Source: Actinoplanes sp. NBRC 103695
Lineage (GTDB): Bacteria > Actinomycetota > Actinomycetes > Mycobacteriales > Micromonosporaceae
Assembly: GCF_030269485.1 (NCBI RefSeq)
Contig: NZ_BSTL01000008.1
Span: 223,729-287,728, forward strand
Direction of reading: 5' to 3'
Length of the DNA stretch: 64,000 bases
This document shows positions 61,628 through 64,000 of the stretch, in pieces. The notes under the pieces are model-generated. The model did no database searches. It had not been told where the DNA came from and saw only the letters and a program-made list of their open reading frames with translations. The stretch's first letter is position 1. The number at the start of each line of letters is the position of its first letter. A program made the position numbers and the translations under genes.

Positions 61628-62464
61628 ATGGCCACGCCGACCTTCGGTGAACGTCTCCATCGGGCTGTCGCGGAGCGCGGGCCGCTCTGTGTCGGCGTCG
61701 ATCCGCACAGCGCGCTGCTGGCTCGCTGGGGCCTCCCGGACGACGTATCCGGCCTGGAACGCTTCGCCTTCACGGTGGTCGAAGCACTCGCCGACCGGGT
61801 GGCCGTCCTCAAGCCTCAGTCGGCGTTTTTCGAGAGATTTGGGTCACGTGGCATCCACGTTCTTGAGTCAATTATCCGACAGTCACGAGAAGCGGGAGTG
61901 ATCATCCTGCTTGACGTTAAGCGCGGAGATATCGGTTCCACGATGGCCGCGTACGCCGACGCATATCTCAATCCATCGAGTCCCATGAGTGTCGACGCGA
62001 TTACTGTGAGTCCTTATCTCGGTGTCGGCTCGTTGCGTCCCGCGTTCGACGCCGCGGCCGAGCACGGCGCCGGCGTCTTCGTCCTGGCGCTCACGTCCAA
62101 CCCGGAGGGACCGGCCGTCCAGCATGCGGTCACAGCGGACGGCCGCAGCGTCGCCCAGACGGTTATCGATGAGATTTCCCAGCTCAACGCGGGTGCCGAT
62201 CCTCTCGGGAATGTCGGCCTGGTGGTCGGTGCGACCATTGGCGACACCGGCCACGACCTGTCCAAGGTGAACGGACCACTGCTCGCGCCGGGCCTCGGAG
62301 CACAGGGTGGAACCCCCGATCAGCTCCGGGCGATCTTCGGCGAAAGTCTGCAAAACGTGCTCCCGTCGTACTCACGGGAGGTTCTTTCGGCGGGGCCGGA
62401 CGTGACCGCGCTGCAGGTCGCCGCGCGCCGTGCGGCCGACGCGTGCCGCGCCGCCCTCGGGTGA
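61628..62464 (+). CDS. pyrF: Orotidine 5'-phosphate decarboxylase
   Basis: Last step to UMP. 278 residues, the longer mycobacterial-type enzyme: CVGVDPHSALLARWGL, the catalytic LLDVKRGDIGSTMAAYA and TVSPYLG. The middle of the gene (about 61,815-62,240) uses markedly more A/T-ending codons than its neighbours, so it may be a transferred or less optimised segment. ATG 61628 with GGAAGAGG upstream. Confidence 0.95.
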   Translation: MATPTFGERLHRAVAERGPLCVGVDPHSALLARWGLPDDVSGLERFAFTVVEALADRVAVLKPQSAFFERFGSRGIHVLESIIRQSREAGVIILLDVKRGDIGSTMAAYADAYLNPSSPMSVDAITVSPYLGVGSLRPAFDAAAEHGAGVFVLALTSNPEGPAVQHAVTADGRSVAQTVIDEISQLNAGADPLGNVGLVVGATIGDTGHDLSKVNGPLLAPGLGAQGGTPDQLRAIFGESLQNVLPSYSREVLSAGPDVTALQVAARRAADACRAALG

Positions 62465-62555
62465 AACGGGAGTCTTAGCAGGCCGGGCGCGAGGTGATCG
62501 AGGGGTACCCCCACGTTGCCGAAACCCTCCCTGACCGCTAGTTTTCCGAGTCGCC

Positions 62556-62581
62556 GGGAACCACATGCCCCTTTGGTTCCC
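62556..62581. promoter_or_regulatory. Inverted repeat between pyrF and mihF
   Basis: GGGAACCA (62556-62563) and TGGTTCCC (62574-62581) are separated by ten bases. It lies about 70 bases before mihF and 90 after pyrF; it could be a terminator stem or an operator. No T-run follows. Confidence 0.45.
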
Positions 62582-62649
62582 TGGCACACCACGTTTCACA
62601 GATGCGCCGGTATTGAACTACCAGCGCGATAGGGACCTGAGGAGAACTG

Positions 62650-62967
62650 GTGCCGCTCCCGTCATTGACCCCTGAGCAGCGTGCCGCAGCGCTGGAGAAG
62701 GCCGCGGAGATCCGTAAGGCTCGGGCCGAGCTGAAGGATCAGCTCAAGTCTGGCAAGACCACCCTCGCCGCCGTTCTTGACCGGGCGGAAGGCGACGATG
62801 TCGTCGGCAAGCTGAAGGTTTCGGCCGTGCTTCAGGCACTGCCGGGCATCGGCAAGATCCGGGCGACCCAGATCATGGAGAAGCTCAAGATCGCCGACAG
62901 CCGTCGTCTGCGCGGCCTCGGCGAGCAGCAGCGTAAAGCCCTCCTGGGGGAGTTCGCTGCGAACTGA
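62650..62967 (+). CDS. mihF: Actinobacterial integration host factor (mIHF)
   Basis: Nucleoid-associated DNA-bending protein specific to actinobacteria, unrelated in fold to E. coli IHF. 105 residues: a long N-terminal helix (TPEQRAAALEKAAEIRKARAELKDQLKSG) and the helix-two-turn-helix DNA-binding part (ALPGIGKIRATQIMEKLKIADSRRLRGLGEQQRKALL). GTG with GAGGAG seven bases upstream. Conserved position before gmk. Confidence 0.95.
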   Translation: MPLPSLTPEQRAAALEKAAEIRKARAELKDQLKSGKTTLAAVLDRAEGDDVVGKLKVSAVLQALPGIGKIRATQIMEKLKIADSRRLRGLGEQQRKALLGEFAAN

Positions 62968-62993
62968 CTCGTCGGCTCGTGTAGGAATGAGCC

Positions 62994-63599
62994 GTGAGCA
63001 TGGATGACGACGCGCGCCCGGCAGCTCGACTCACCGTCCTGTCCGGCCCCTCGGGGGTGGGCAAGGACAGCGTGATCGAGTTGATCCGGGCGCGCTCGCC
63101 ATGGATCAAGTTGTCCGTGTCCGTGACAACGCGGAAGAAACGGGACTACGAGACCGACGGCGAGCATTACCACTTCGTCAGCCGAGCCGAGTTCCAGAGG
63201 CTCATCGACGGCGGGCAACTGCTCGAGTGGGCGGAATTCGCGGGGAACCTCTACGGCACACCCCGCGCGCAAGTGGAGGGCTGGCTCGCACAGGGCCGGC
63301 CCGTTCTGTTGAAGATCGACCTTCAGGGAGCTCGCCAGGTCCGCGCCACGATGGCGGACGCACAGCTGGTGTTCCTCGCCCCGCCCAGCGTCGAGGAGCT
63401 GCGTCGCCGCCTGATCGGCCGCGGCACCGACGACGAGGAGACCATCCGGAAACGCCTGGCGCACGCGGATGAGGAACTCGCCGCGGAGAAGGAATTCGAC
63501 CGCACGGTGGTCAATGATTTCGTCGAGCGCGCCGCTGATGAGCTGGTAGGATTGCTCGGTTCGTCATATCTGACCCCGGCACAGGCGCCAGAACATTAA
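62994..63599 (+). CDS. gmk: Guanylate kinase
   Basis: Phosphorylates GMP to GDP. 201 residues: P-loop [14 protein letters not shown]-binding [20 protein letters not shown] and [12 protein letters not shown], and [14 protein letters not shown] 62994 with AGGA at seven bases is preferred; ATG 63000 is an alternative. The usual Thr of the P-loop is replaced by Asp-Ser (GKDS), as in many actinobacterial Gmk sequences. Confidence 0.95.
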   Translation: MSMDDDARPAARLTVLSGPSGVGKDSVIELIRARSPWIKLSVSVTTRKKRDYETDGEHYHFVSRAEFQRLIDGGQLLEWAEFAGNLYGTPRAQVEGWLAQGRPVLLKIDLQGARQVRATMADAQLVFLAPPSVEELRRRLIGRGTDDEETIRKRLAHADEELAAEKEFDRTVVNDFVERAADELVGLLGSSYLTPAQAPEH

Positions 63600-63627
63600 G
63601 GCCACAACACTTAAGGATCGCCAAACA

Positions 63628-63891
63628 GTGGGAACCGTTGCAAATCCCGAAGGAATCACCAACCCGCCGATCGATGAGCTGCTCGACAAGACCTCGTCGA
63701 AGTACTCGTTGGTGATCTTCGCGGCGAAGCGCGCCCGACAGGTCAACGCCTACTACAGCCAGCTCGGTGAGGGCCTCCTGGAGTACGTCGGCCCGCTGGT
63801 CGAGACCACCCCGCAGGAGAAGCCGCTCTCGATCGCGATGCGCGAGATCAACGCCGGTCTGCTGACCGCCGAGGCGACCGACAACCCCTGA
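63628..63891 (+). CDS. rpoZ: RNA polymerase omega subunit
   Basis: Assembles and stabilises the beta' subunit. 87 residues with the conserved [32 protein letters not shown] core and [19 protein letters not shown] start, 28 bases after gmk; followed by a terminator hairpin before coaBC. Confidence 0.95.
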   Translation: MGTVANPEGITNPPIDELLDKTSSKYSLVIFAAKRARQVNAYYSQLGEGLLEYVGPLVETTPQEKPLSIAMREINAGLLTAEATDNP

Positions 63892-63906
63892 TCACTGGCT
63901 AGTGTC

Positions 63907-63942
63907 GGCCCTGCGTCCCGCATAGTGGACGCGGGGCCATTT
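63907..63942 (+). terminator. Terminator after rpoZ
   Basis: A 12-bp stem, GGCCCTGCGTCC (63907-63918) with GGACGCGGGGCC (63927-63938), including one G-T pair, an eight-base loop and ATTT directly after. Confidence 0.8.
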
Positions 63943-63961
63943 CGTTATGGGGGCGTTAGTA

Positions 63962-64000
63962 GTGACCGATGTTGTACTCGGCGTGTGCGGCGGCATCGCC
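63962..64000 (+). CDS. coaBC: Start of bifunctional CoaBC (partial)
   Basis: Thirteen codons from a GTG at 63962 encode TDVVLGVCGGIA after the start, the N-terminal flavin-binding segment of phosphopantothenoylcysteine decarboxylase/synthetase, cut by the window end. The gmk-rpoZ-coaBC order is standard in actinobacteria. Confidence 0.8.
   Translation, partial: MTDVVLGVCGGIA

Overview
The window is high-GC actinobacterial chromosome with GTG/TTG starts, dense short overlaps (ATGA, GTGA, TGATG) and developmental genes (bldD with its c-di-GMP signature, a FliA/WhiG-type sigma factor, mIHF). Gene content and order (rarA, large Pro/Gly-rich membrane protein, DUF948-type protein, alaS, ruvX, mltG, aroE; aroC-K-B-Q-efp-nusB-bldD-pyr) fit the Micromonosporaceae, most likely an Actinoplanes relative. 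The family assignment is inference from memory. I saw no rRNA, tRNA, insertion sequence, prophage, integrase or CRISPR array, so the region reads as core chromosome with small accessory inserts.

Layout. 0-6.7 kb: relA/spoT; two convergent cyclophilin-type proteins, the second with degraded active-site residues; a metallo-beta-lactamase-fold hydrolase; hisS. 6.7-12 kb: hotdog thioesterase divergent from an HxlR regulator and MFS exporter, then a divergent cyanophycin-synthetase-like protein. 12-16.4 kb: a structured leader with a terminator hairpin ahead of a Ser/Thr kinase whose outer domain resembles CBM2, a small orphan gene and a sigma factor. 16.4-21 kb: urease operon ureABCFGD on the minus strand, without ureE. 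21-26 kb: RidA and an amidohydrolase, divergent from a D-amino-acid PLP enzyme coupled to a GH20 hexosaminidase; then TPR and hemerythrin proteins set among three different short tandem repeat arrays. 26.9-27.9 kb is about 1 kb of repeat-rich DNA without a convincing gene.

27.9-34.5 kb: aspS, a GyrI-like/GNAT pair divergent from ArsR-MFS, a small membrane protein, rarA. 34.5-42.1 kb: a 1376-residue, repeat-rich, probably disordered single-pass membrane protein, two small membrane-anchored proteins, alaS. 42.1-51 kb: ruvX, mltG, aroE, an MFS gene, aroC, aroK, a ribbon-helix-helix/Clp-N protein with a tiny coupled hydrophobic ORF, aroB, aroQ, efp, nusB. 51-52 kb: a triplicated 35-bp repeat, a very long inverted repeat, a terminator, and bldD with a perfect BldD-box match upstream. 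52-62.5 kb: pyrimidine operon pyrR-pyrB-pyrC-carA-carB-pyrD-(bioA)-pyrF, with a PyrR-type RNA element next to the pyrR ribosome-binding site. 62.6-64 kb: mihF, gmk, rpoZ and the first codons of coaBC.

Strongest points for follow-up: the giant disordered membrane protein; the RHH/Clp-N gene with its perfect palindromic operator shared with aroB; the CBM2-like kinase behind an attenuator-like leader; the cyanophycin-synthetase-like enzyme with an altered ATP-grasp loop; bioA embedded in the pyr operon; and the regulatory DNA around bldD and pyrR.
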